Shown here: positions 5,351 to 11,210 of the stretch, piece by piece
Layout: every line of letters starts with the position of its first letter
How positions within the stretch are numbered: position 1 is the stretch's first letter
From: Phascolarctobacterium sp.
GTDB taxonomy: Bacteria > Bacillota > Negativicutes > Acidaminococcales > Acidaminococcaceae
Length of the DNA stretch: 11,210 nucleotides
Direction: 5' to 3'
NCBI GenBank assembly: GCA_016302525.1
Contig: JAEDNJ010000034.1
Coordinates: forward strand, 1 to 11,210
Translations under genes and position numbers: made by a program
Notes under the pieces: model-generated
The model's database searches: none
The model's input: the letters and a program-made list of their open reading frames with translations, nothing else
Told to the model about the DNA's origin: nothing

Positions 5351-5599
5351 ATGAATAATGCTGCAAAAACAGCTATGAATTTACAAGACAGCTTTTTAAA
5401 TCATGTGCGCAAGGAAAACCTAGGTGTTGTTATTTACCTGATGAACGGCTTCCAAATTCGTGGCCTGGTGCGTGGCTTTGATAACTTTACTGTTATTATC
5501 GAAAACGAAGGCAAGCAACAATTAGTGTATAAGCACGCAATTTCTACCATTGCTCCGGCAACTAATATCACCATTATGCAGCCGGAAAAAAGAGACTGA
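5351..5599 (+). CDS. hfq: RNA chaperone Hfq
   Basis: This 82-aa Sm-like protein forms a hexameric ring that binds small RNAs and A-rich mRNA tails. The Sm1 motif contains NLQDSFL (10-16, with the proximal-face Gln12), [12 protein letters not shown] (27-38) and FDNFTV (43-48). Sm2 contains [13 protein letters not shown] (54-66), with the YKH triad at 60-62 that binds uridines. The C-terminal tail after residue 70 is very short, as usual in Firmicutes and unlike the long enterobacterial tail. I chose ATG 5351 because AGGGAGGA lies 7 nt upstream. The in-frame TTG at 5327 falls in the leader hairpin and is not credible. The gene has its own candidate promoter and a weak terminator. Confidence 0.97.
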   Translation: MNNAAKTAMNLQDSFLNHVRKENLGVVIYLMNGFQIRGLVRGFDNFTVIIENEGKQQLVYKHAISTIAPATNITIMQPEKRD

Positions 5600-5615
5600 T
5601 TTTAAAGCTTAGGAA

Positions 5616-5644
5616 AACGGCGCCACGGCGTTGTTTTTCTTTTT
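5616..5644 (+). terminator. Possible intrinsic terminator after hfq
   Basis: AACG-G-CG / CG-G-CGTT (5616-5632) forms a GC-rich stem with one G-G mismatch and a 3-nt loop. It is followed by GTTTTTCTTTT. The T run merges into the binding site of the next gene, so termination may be partial. Confidence 0.55.
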
Positions 5645-5654
5645 AAGGAGTATT

Positions 5655-6917
5655 ATGAGCAGAAAAACGAGAAGCGGCAAGAGCAGCTCCGCCATTATTT
5701 TTGCCCTTATTGGAGTATTGGCCTTTTTGGCTATTAGCTGTGGTTTATTTTATGCTGTTGACAAAGGCTCTAAGGATGTAGTCAGCGGCGGTGAAAAGAA
5801 TAAAGAGGGAATCAAGGTGGTTAACCTTGTGGATGAATCTATCGAGGCTCATAGGGTGCTGGATAACATTCTGCTAAAGAAGAATAATTGGCAGCTTATC
5901 GAAAAATGGCACGGTGAGGACGAGCTGGGGGTAGAGGGAGCTACAAGCAGGGTGAAAATGAACCGCCGTAGCCTAGCTGTAGGCGTGCCCGGAGAAACAA
6001 GCCTTGCCGGTGCTGGAGCCTGGCTGAAGGAGAAGGTGGAGACCAGTGGTCTGGCCTATATCAATGGCCGCCCCGATAAGTATCGCGATTATGATGCTTA
6101 TAGGGTAGAGGTGGGCATTAAAACCAAGGCTGGTCAGGAAACAAGAAGCTTCACGACTGATACCCTGTGGTTTTTTCATAATACTAATCTGCAGAAGCAG
6201 GATAAGGATGTTAAAAAGCTTCCCTATAGCTCAGCGAAGGAGATACGCCAATATAAAGGAAGGCTGGCTATTATCGTAGATGACTGTGGTAATGACATGA
6301 GCAGCCTGCGTACCCTGCTCGATACAGGCCTGCCCTTTAGCTACGCCGTGCTTCCTTATAAGGAATACAGCAACGACTGTTTGGAAATGATTAAAACCAA
6401 GGGCCGTGTGCCGCTTTTGCACCTGCCTATGGAGCCCGTGGACAGAAAGCAGATGTCTGAGGGCAGCAACAGTATTCTTGTTTCCATGAGCGCAGAAAAG
6501 AAAAGGGCTATGGTGCGAAAGGCTATAGAAAGTCTGCCAGGCGTTGTAGGCATCAATAATCATCAGGGCTCGAAGGCTACCTCGGACAAGGCAACCATGG
6601 AGGCTGTTTTAAAAGAGGCCAAGGCGCACAAGCTGTTCTTTGTGGACAGCAAGACCATTGCCAGCTCTGTGGCGCGCGATACAGCTAAAGCTATGGGCGT
6701 TTACACTGCTCGCAATGATATTTTCCTCGACAGCAGTACGGATATAGAAAAGATTCGTATGCAGATTTATAAAGCGATGGAGCTGGCAGAAAAGCAGGGA
6801 GATGCTGTGGCTATTTGCCATGCACGACCCAATACTGCCCGCTGCTGGAAGCAATATCTGGATGAATTTAAGTATAGCGGTATCAACTTTGTGCCCATTA
6901 CAGAGCTGTTATACTAG
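5655..6917 (+). CDS. Divergent polysaccharide deacetylase family protein (YibQ type), membrane-anchored
   Basis: The 420-aa protein has an N-terminal basic stretch, one hydrophobic segment at about residues 13-34, which is likely an uncleaved membrane anchor, and then an extracytoplasmic portion. Residues 60-180 form a poorly conserved region. The deacetylase-like domain covers about 203-420. Its family motifs are IIVDDCGN (206-213), LLHLPMEP (254-261), NNHQGSKAT (301-309), FFVDSKT (328-334) and AICHARPNT (386-394). The family relates to NodB-type polysaccharide deacetylases with a changed metal site. It is widespread in diderm bacteria and its substrate is not established. An envelope role is likely. 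AAGGAG (5645-5650) lies only 4 nt before ATG 5655. The in-frame TTG at 5631 lies in the hfq terminator and is rejected. Confidence 0.9.
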   Translation: MSRKTRSGKSSSAIIFALIGVLAFLAISCGLFYAVDKGSKDVVSGGEKNKEGIKVVNLVDESIEAHRVLDNILLKKNNWQLIEKWHGEDELGVEGATSRVKMNRRSLAVGVPGETSLAGAGAWLKEKVETSGLAYINGRPDKYRDYDAYRVEVGIKTKAGQETRSFTTDTLWFFHNTNLQKQDKDVKKLPYSSAKEIRQYKGRLAIIVDDCGNDMSSLRTLLDTGLPFSYAVLPYKEYSNDCLEMIKTKGRVPLLHLPMEPVDRKQMSEGSNSILVSMSAEKKRAMVRKAIESLPGVVGINNHQGSKATSDKATMEAVLKEAKAHKLFFVDSKTIASSVARDTAKAMGVYTARNDIFLDSSTDIEKIRMQIYKAMELAEKQGDAVAICHARPNTARCWKQYLDEFKYSGINFVPITELLY

Positions 6918-7008
6918 CTTAGAGATAGTTTCTCAATCTGTCATAATTTTGCCACAGGTATAGTGTATGCTAGCTAGGTAAAAGGATGACTAAAAATAAA
7001 GAAGGTTT
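6918..7008. other. Intergenic gap before the aminotransferase operon
   Basis: There is no clear terminator and no promoter with good hexamers and spacing. A weak TATAGT (6959-6964) is the best -10-like site. GAGATAGTTTCTC (6921-6933) is a minor hairpin. The aminotransferase binding site AAAGAAGG is at 6998-7005. Confidence 0.4.
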
Positions 7009-8259
7009 ATGATGAACTACGTGGAAGAAACAATTAGTAAGTATGAAAAATATATTAATCCGGCTCAGGCAAGGCTGTTTCGCTTTATGGGCTTAGGCAG
7101 CATTGAGGCAGAGGCAGAGGGCTGGACCATTACCGATAGTGAGGGCAGAAAATTTACTGACTTTCTCGGTGGTTATGGAATGTTCGCTGTGGGACACCGC
7201 AACCCTAAGGTAGTGGAGGCGGTGGAAAAGGAGCTGCACGCTATGCCCATGTGCGGCAAGGTGCTCTTTAACCGTCCAATGGCAGACCTAGCTGAGGCTC
7301 TGGCAGAGATTAGCCCCGGTGATTTGCAATACTCTTTCTTTGTCAATAGCGGTACGGAGGCCGTAGAGGGCTGCTTGAAGCTGGCACGCCTGGCTACAGG
7401 TCGTCCTAAGTTCGTGGCTGCGCAGGATGCCTTCCATGGCAAAACCATGGGCTCTCTTAGCGCAACAGGCAGAGACCTCTATCGAGGTCCGTTTAAGCCT
7501 TTGCTGAGCGGTTTTAGCCATGTCCCCTTTGGTGATGTTGCAGCCTTGGAGGCTGCTGTGGACGAGGAAACCGCAGCCGTAATTTTGGAGCCTATTCAGG
7601 GGGAGGGCGGTATTATCGTGCCCCCTGCAGGCTATCTAAAGCAGGCTAAGGCCATTTGTGAGGCTAAGGGTGCCCTGCTCATTGCGGACGAGGTGCAAAC
7701 AGGTATAGGTCGTACAGGTACCTGGTTTGGCTGTGACCATGACGGCGTAGTGCCCGATTTGATGTCCTGCGCTAAGGCCTTGGGCGGCGGTGTTATGCCC
7801 ATTGGCGCCATCGTAGGCAGTCCGAAGGCTTGGGCTGGCTTAATAGAAGCGCCCTTCCTGCATACCTCCACCTTTGGCGGTAATCAGCTAGCCTGTGCAG
7901 CTGGCGTAGCTACTATTAAGTACATCAAGGAAGAAAACCTGTTAGAGCGCAGCGCTGCGGTAGGGGCCTATTTAAAGGCTGGCCTGCAAAAAATTGCAGA
8001 CGAATTCCCCTCTGTGATTAAAGAGGTGCGTGGCAAGGGTATGATGCTAGGCATAGAGCTGACTAAGGAAGGTGCTGGCGGTATGCTTATGAGCCTAATG
8101 ATTGACAAAAATGTCATTGTGGCCTATACCCTGAATAATCCGAGGGTTATTCGCATGGAGCCGCCCTTGATTGTGCCGCAGGAGGTGGCTCAGGAGGTGC
8201 TGGAAAAATTCCACGAGGCCGTGCAAATGACGGCAGAGGTTATCGAGGATTTAGATTAG
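7009..8259 (+). CDS. PLP-dependent class III aminotransferase (putrescine / acetylornithine / 4-aminobutyrate type)
   Basis: The 416-aa enzyme has the full class III signature. NSGTEA (113-118) and FHGKT (142-146) contribute to cofactor binding. EPIQGEGG (194-201) follows, then DEVQTGIGRTG (227-237), whose Asp227 contacts the pyridine nitrogen. SCAKALGGG (253-261) holds the Schiff-base Lys256, and TSTFGGN (286-292) comes from the neighbouring subunit. The N-terminus (YINPAQARLFRFMG) resembles putrescine aminotransferase-like proteins, which transfer an omega-amino group to 2-oxoglutarate. Substrate cannot be fixed by sequence, and no arginine or polyamine genes lie nearby. ATG 7009 and ATG 7012 are adjacent, and either is compatible with the binding site. 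It is the first gene of a probable operon with the SRPBCC and HtpX genes, with gaps of 11 and 17 nt. Confidence 0.9.
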   Translation: MMNYVEETISKYEKYINPAQARLFRFMGLGSIEAEAEGWTITDSEGRKFTDFLGGYGMFAVGHRNPKVVEAVEKELHAMPMCGKVLFNRPMADLAEALAEISPGDLQYSFFVNSGTEAVEGCLKLARLATGRPKFVAAQDAFHGKTMGSLSATGRDLYRGPFKPLLSGFSHVPFGDVAALEAAVDEETAAVILEPIQGEGGIIVPPAGYLKQAKAICEAKGALLIADEVQTGIGRTGTWFGCDHDGVVPDLMSCAKALGGGVMPIGAIVGSPKAWAGLIEAPFLHTSTFGGNQLACAAGVATIKYIKEENLLERSAAVGAYLKAGLQKIADEFPSVIKEVRGKGMMLGIELTKEGAGGMLMSLMIDKNVIVAYTLNNPRVIRMEPPLIVPQEVAQEVLEKFHEAVQMTAEVIEDLD

Positions 8260-8270
8260 GAGAGCAAAAA

Positions 8271-8705
8271 ATGCCTTATGTTGAAGCAAGAACCACTATC
8301 AAGGGTAGTGGAGAGGAAATTTTTAAGATTGTTAAGGATATGGCTGGCTATCCTAGCTTTATGAAGGATGTTGTCAGTGTAGATATATTAGAGGTAGGCG
8401 AAAACTACGATATTTCCCACTGGGTTACTAATGCAGACGGGCGCCGTATCGTGTGGACAGAAAGAGACGACTTCTATCCGGAGAAGCTGAAAATTGTCTA
8501 CAAGCAAACCGAGGGCGACCTGAAAAAAATGGAGGGAGAATGGAATATTATCCCCCAGGGCGAAAGCTGCGAGGTAATTTTGGGTGTTGATTTTGAATTT
8601 GGTATTCCTATGATTGCCGGTATGCTGAATCCGCTTTTGAAGAAAAAGGTGAGAGAGAACAGTGAAAATATGCTGGCAGCTATAAAAGCTCAAATAGAAG
8701 GATAA
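8271..8705 (+). CDS. SRPBCC (START-like) family protein
   Basis: The 144-aa protein fits the helix-grip SRPBCC fold of polyketide cyclase/dehydrase and Coq10/RatA-like proteins. It opens with the strand MPYVEARTTIKGSGEEIFKI followed by DMAGYPSFMKDV (24-35), the typical pattern of this group. A strand-rich middle with DISHWV and RRIVWTERDDF follows, then a long C-terminal helix (about 120-142, LNPLLKKKVRENSENML). The fold binds hydrophobic ligands in a cavity, and the ligand is not predictable here. AGGAGAG lies just before ATG 8271 and the gap to the aminotransferase is 11 nt, so the two are probably made together. A small hydrophobic product or lipid-related substrate handled by both is a guess from context only. 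Confidence 0.8.
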   Translation: MPYVEARTTIKGSGEEIFKIVKDMAGYPSFMKDVVSVDILEVGENYDISHWVTNADGRRIVWTERDDFYPEKLKIVYKQTEGDLKKMEGEWNIIPQGESCEVILGVDFEFGIPMIAGMLNPLLKKKVRENSENMLAAIKAQIEG

Positions 8706-8722
8706 AGGGAGGAAAACACTTT

Positions 8723-9568
8723 ATGAAAACAGCAATGTTAATGGCCATGATGACTGCTCTGTGTATGCTCGTAGGTAAGGGCCTGGGCGGCAATGGCGGT
8801 ATGCTCTACGCTTTAATCTTTGGTGTAGGCATGAATTTATATTACTATTGGTATAGCGATACGATGGTGCTGAAGCAATATCAGGCAAGGGAGGCAAGCC
8901 CGCAAAGCTCTCCTAACCTGTATAGCATGGTTAAAAGACTTTCTGAAAAAGCAGGCATTCCCATGCCCAAGGTTTATATTATCAAGACAGATGTACCCAA
9001 CGCCTTTGCTACAGGCCGTGACCCGGAGCACGCTGTAGTGGCAGTAAACACCGGTCTTTTGAATATGCTGGAGGCTGATGAGGTAGAGGGCGTTTTGGCT
9101 CACGAAATCAGCCATATTAAGCACCGCGATATTCTGACCAGTACGATTGCAGCCTGCATGGCTTCTGTAATTTCCTATCTGGCACATATTGCGCAATGGG
9201 CCATGATTTTAGGCGGTGGCAGCCGTGACCGTGACAATGAAGGCGGCTTTGGTGGTATCTTTGCCATCATTCTGGCTCCGATTGCAGCTTCCATCATCCA
9301 AATGGCAATTTCCCGCTCTCGTGAATACGAGGCAGATAAGTCTGCTGGCGAAATTACCCGCAGACCTCTGGCTCTGGCAGACGCTCTCTTAAAGATTGAA
9401 GCCTATGCTAAGCGCAGAGTAATGCCCAACGCTTCCGAGGCAACTGCGCATATGTTCATCATCAACCCTCTGTCTGGCGTGGACTTTAGCTCTCTCTTTA
9501 GCACCCACCCCAAGACTGCTGAGCGTGTAGCACGCTTAAGAGAGCAAGCTCTCACCATGGGTAAATAA
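8723..9568 (+). CDS. htpX: M48 family zinc metalloprotease HtpX
   Basis: HtpX is a membrane-bound, cytoplasm-facing protease that degrades damaged membrane proteins. The 281-aa product has two N-terminal hydrophobic stretches (about 3-19 and 26-43) and FATGRDPEHA (95-104). The zinc motif HEISH is at 127-131, with catalytic Glu128, and a hydrophobic pair lies at about 140-165 and 178-197. SREYEAD is at 199-205, where Glu201 is the likely third zinc ligand. The C-terminal block FSTHPKTAERVARL is typical of the family. Length matches HtpX (about 280-295). AAAGGGAGG (8705-8713) precedes ATG 8723. It ends the aminotransferase-SRPBCC-htpX run and is followed by a hairpin. A second, shorter paralogue lies 354 nt downstream. 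Confidence 0.95.
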   Translation: MKTAMLMAMMTALCMLVGKGLGGNGGMLYALIFGVGMNLYYYWYSDTMVLKQYQAREASPQSSPNLYSMVKRLSEKAGIPMPKVYIIKTDVPNAFATGRDPEHAVVAVNTGLLNMLEADEVEGVLAHEISHIKHRDILTSTIAACMASVISYLAHIAQWAMILGGGSRDRDNEGGFGGIFAIILAPIAASIIQMAISRSREYEADKSAGEITRRPLALADALLKIEAYAKRRVMPNASEATAHMFIINPLSGVDFSSLFSTHPKTAERVARLREQALTMGK

Positions 9569-9588
9569 GCATTGTTATGACAAAATCA

Positions 9589-9627
9589 TTCGCACCTTCT
9601 TCTGTCTTGAGAGGGTGCGAAGCTTTT
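9589..9627 (+). terminator. Probable terminator after htpX
   Basis: TTCGCACC (9589-9596) and GGTGCGAA (9614-9621) form a perfect 8-bp stem with a 17-nt loop followed by GCTTTT. The T run is short, so strength is uncertain. The right arm also resembles the second half of the repeat units that follow. Confidence 0.65.
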
Positions 9628-9904
9628 ATGTGGGCAAGAATGTTTTTTTGACATAGCAAGCAAAATAATGGCAGCAGTGTACTAGTTTTATATGTACAAT
9701 AGTGAGAAGTTATTGACATAGCAGGTTGAAAAAGCAGTAGCAGTGCCAGCTTTTATATGAATAATATTGTTGTTTAGACATAGCATGTAGAAATTAGAAA
9801 GCTGTGGTGCAAAGTTTTTGTGTGCATAGCGAGAAGGTCTAGACATAGAAGGAAAAGACTACTGGTAGTAGCTGTGCAGATTTTTATGTATAGGCTTAGT
9901 GGAA
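9614..9904 (+). repeat. Four diverged ~63-bp tandem repeats plus a half unit
   Basis: Full units start with GACATAG at 9650, 9715, 9777 and 9842, giving lengths of 65, 62, 65 and about 63 bp. Within each unit a purine-rich stretch follows, then a GCAGTG/GTGCAAG-like block, then TTTTATATG or TTTTTGTG, then AATAGTGAGAAG-like sequence. The half unit 9614-9649 matches the second half of unit three. No open frame spans the array. The last unit runs into the ribosome binding region of the second htpX gene. Confidence 0.75.
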
Positions 9905-9922
9905 GGAGGCAGGTGCTGTAGG

Positions 9923-10717
9923 ATGGCTATAGGACTGTTAACGGGCATTTTGGCTGGCAAGGTGGCATATGATGCCATTACCCATTTTATAGACTTTTGG
10001 AATAGCGAGGAATACTTTCTCAAGGAGTTTAAGGCAGTGCCTCTGACAGAGGAGGCGGCGCCCCTGCAAATGGCAAGGCTGAGGGAGCTGGCCCAAAAAG
10101 CAGACATCCCTCTGCCTAAGCTGTATGTTATAGATGACCCTTATCCTAACGCCTTTGCTGTGGGGCGTGATGCTGAGCACGCAGCTATCTGTGTCACCAA
10201 GGGCCTCATCTGCAACCTGAGCATTGAGGAGCAGGAGGGAATTTTGGGTCACGAGGTTACTCACATCAGGAATAAGGACATCCTGATTTTGACAGCAGCG
10301 GCCTTTTTGAAGGACTTTGCTGTGTCCGTCATCCCTGGGGCCTTAATTAGCGCTAAGGGCAATAACGACAAGAGCAACAATGACAAGGTGGCGATTGCTG
10401 CTGCTTCTATGTTAGGTACTTTGATTATGGGCTCAGTGATGGAACAGGCTATCTCCCGCAGTCGTGAGTTTGAGGCTGACAGGGGCAGTGGAGAGCTTAC
10501 CGGAGCTCCGGAGGTTTTGGCTGCTGCCCTCGAAAAAATCGACCTGCTGACTGGTAATATGCTCATGCGCCATGCCAACAAGAGCAATGCCCATCTTTTC
10601 TGCGTGTGTCCCGCTGGCTATAAGCTGCAGGATATGTTTAACTCCCATCCACCCATTGCTGAACGAGCTCGCCGCCTCAGAGAGCAGGCAAGGGCTATGG
10701 GGAAGGTGCTACAATAA
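9923..10717 (+). CDS. Second M48 family HtpX-like metalloprotease
   Basis: This 264-aa paralogue of the preceding htpX gene keeps the active site: NAFAVGRDAEHA (76-87), HEVTH (110-114, catalytic Glu111), SREFEAD (180-186, zinc ligand Glu182) and FNSHPPIAERARRL near the end. It is shorter at the N-terminus, with only one modest hydrophobic stretch (2-16) instead of two. It also has a polar insertion KGNNDKSNNDK (145-155) between its central hydrophobic segments. It may therefore sit differently in the membrane. I chose ATG 9923 because AGGTG (9911-9915) lies 7 nt upstream. A GTG at 9899 is in frame but has no good binding site, and GGAAGGAGG (9901-9909) sits 13 nt before the ATG. Repeats flank it on both sides. 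Confidence 0.85.
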   Translation: MAIGLLTGILAGKVAYDAITHFIDFWNSEEYFLKEFKAVPLTEEAAPLQMARLRELAQKADIPLPKLYVIDDPYPNAFAVGRDAEHAAICVTKGLICNLSIEEQEGILGHEVTHIRNKDILILTAAAFLKDFAVSVIPGALISAKGNNDKSNNDKVAIAAASMLGTLIMGSVMEQAISRSREFEADRGSGELTGAPEVLAAALEKIDLLTGNMLMRHANKSNAHLFCVCPAGYKLQDMFNSHPPIAERARRLREQARAMGKVLQ

Positions 10718-10967
10718 ATATTAAAGCTTGTTGCTTAGGGCAACAGACAAATACTGTTGTTAAAATATGTAATAAGCATAGAAAAGTTGTGCTGAAATTA
10801 TAATGTGAGCTGGCAAAAGCTATGGAGAAGGTTCTGCAATAAATATTAGTATTTGTTGTTTAGGGCAACAGACAAAAGCTACTGCTAAAGAATATAATAA
10901 GCATAGCAAAGCCTTGCTGAAAGTATAATGTGAGCAGGCAAGAGCGATGGGGAAAATTTTACAAGAG
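10682..10967 (+). repeat. ~125-bp tandem repeat containing the 3' end of the second htpX gene (2.3 copies)
   Basis: Unit A starts at 10682 inside the gene (codons for EQARAMGKVLQ and stop), unit B at 10807 and partial unit C at 10933, with periods of 125 and 126 bp. Units B and C carry decayed copies of the same coding tail (ELAKAMEKVLQ-stop, EQARAMGKILQ). The non-coding part (AATATTA, the TTAGGGCAACAGACAAA block, AATAAGCATAG, TATAATGTGAGC) is also repeated. Confidence 0.9.
10729..10745 (+). terminator. Conserved small hairpin after the second htpX gene
   Basis: TGTTGC (10729-10734), loop TTAGG, GCAACA (10740-10745). In unit B the hairpin is kept at 10854-10870 with a C-to-T change that leaves a G-U pair. 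No good T run follows, so it may be a 3' stabilising hairpin and not a terminator. CAACAG (10741-10746) could alternatively pair with CTGTTG downstream. Confidence 0.35.
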
Positions 10968-10993
10968 CTAGGCGAAAATTTACTGTAAATAGC

Positions 10994-11022
10994 TTGACGA
11001 TTAGCGAGATATTTTTTATAAT
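10994..11022 (+). promoter_or_regulatory. Strong sigma-A promoter of ndk
   Basis: TTGACG (10994-10999), 17-bp spacer and perfect TATAAT (11017-11022). Transcription would start near 11029, leaving a leader of about 128 nt before the ndk start codon. Confidence 0.8.
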
Positions 11023-11045
11023 TATTTTGATAACCCAAGTTAAAA

Positions 11046-11107
11046 GTGCCGCACCTGGCACCCCTAGGTTAGGAAGAAAAATTGCAAATTCAGCTAAAGG
11101 AATTTGC
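11046..11107 (+). promoter_or_regulatory. Structured ndk leader with two hairpins
   Basis: Hairpin one is GTGCC (11046-11050), loop GCACCT, GGCAC (11057-11061). Hairpin two is GCAAATTC (11084-11091), an 8-nt loop, GAATTTGC (11100-11107). Neither is followed by a T run at terminator distance. The second palindrome uses the same 8-mer as the inverted repeat upstream of cobU. Confidence 0.5.
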
Positions 11108-11156
11108 GAGACAGGCTTTCACTAGAAAAAACTTTTTAACAAAAGGAGATATGCAA

Positions 11157-11210
11157 ATGGCTATTGAAAAGACTTTTATTCTGGTTAAACCCGACGGCGT
11201 AAAGAAAAAC
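11157..11210 (+). CDS. ndk: Nucleoside diphosphate kinase, 5' end only
   Basis: The 18 visible codons read MAIEKTFILVKPDGVKKN, the hallmark N-terminus of Ndk, including the LVKPDGV strand-loop. Ndk balances nucleoside triphosphate pools by moving the gamma-phosphate of ATP to NDPs through a histidine that lies beyond the window. AAAAGGAG (11141-11148) gives normal spacing to ATG 11157. The in-frame ATG 11151 is only 2 nt from it and is less likely. The gene is cut by the window edge. Confidence 0.9.
   Translation, partial: MAIEKTFILVKPDGVKKN

Noticed and set aside
6986..7012. Eight-codon leader ORF (MTKNKEGL) overlapping the aminotransferase start
   Set aside because: Its only binding-site-like sequence directly abuts the ATG, which is too close to work, and the peptide has no attenuation feature.
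9648..9718. TTGACA at the start of repeat units 1 and 2 as -35 boxes
   Set aside because: No -10 hexamer lies 16-18 bp downstream of either, and the motif is not kept in units 3 and 4.
9650..9904. CRISPR array
   Set aside because: The repeats are diverged along their whole length, with no alternation of invariant repeats and unrelated spacers, and no cas genes are nearby.

Overview
The window looks like a chromosomal segment of an anaerobic diderm Firmicute, most likely Negativicutes. The reasons are strong AGGAGG-type ribosome binding sites, Firmicute-like sigma-A promoters, a YibQ-type divergent polysaccharide deacetylase (an envelope gene typical of bacteria with an outer membrane), and a split pair of CobT homologues resembling the ArsA/ArsB pair described in Sporomusa and relatives. 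The genus cannot be fixed from the sequence. All convincing genes are on the + strand.

Layout. (1) 1-660: a roughly 220-bp unit (10-bp inverted repeat, G tract, TATAAT box, short leader, GTG start) occurs twice in tandem. The first copy leads into a 15-codon ORF and the second into an unrecognised 88-aa gene with its own terminator. (2) 661-4723: an intergenic stretch with a 14-bp inverted repeat and a promoter, followed by a tight cobamide lower-ligand operon: cobU, a catalytic CobT homologue, cobS (with an apparent 1-nt frameshift), a second degenerate CobT homologue, and a cobC-like phosphatase. (3) 4724-6917: a promoter and leader with a double zinc-ribbon protein, then hfq, then a membrane-anchored YibQ-family protein. 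(4) 6918-9568: a class III aminotransferase, an SRPBCC protein and an HtpX-type membrane protease, closely spaced. (5) 9569-10980: a second htpX-like gene flanked by two families of tandem repeats, about four diverged 63-bp units upstream and 2.3 units of 125 bp downstream that include its last codons. (6) 10981-11210: a strong promoter, a structured leader and the first 18 codons of ndk, cut by the window edge.

Function. CobU activates adenosylcobinamide, the CobT-like pair would make the alpha-ribotide of the lower ligand, CobS joins the two halves and CobC removes the phosphate. The two CobT homologues have lost complementary parts: one keeps the catalytic core, the other the N- and C-terminal motifs. 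This suggests an obligate heterodimer, possibly able to activate phenolic lower ligands. Most else is housekeeping. The least explained sequence is in the duplicated promoter region at the left and the repeats around the second htpX gene.
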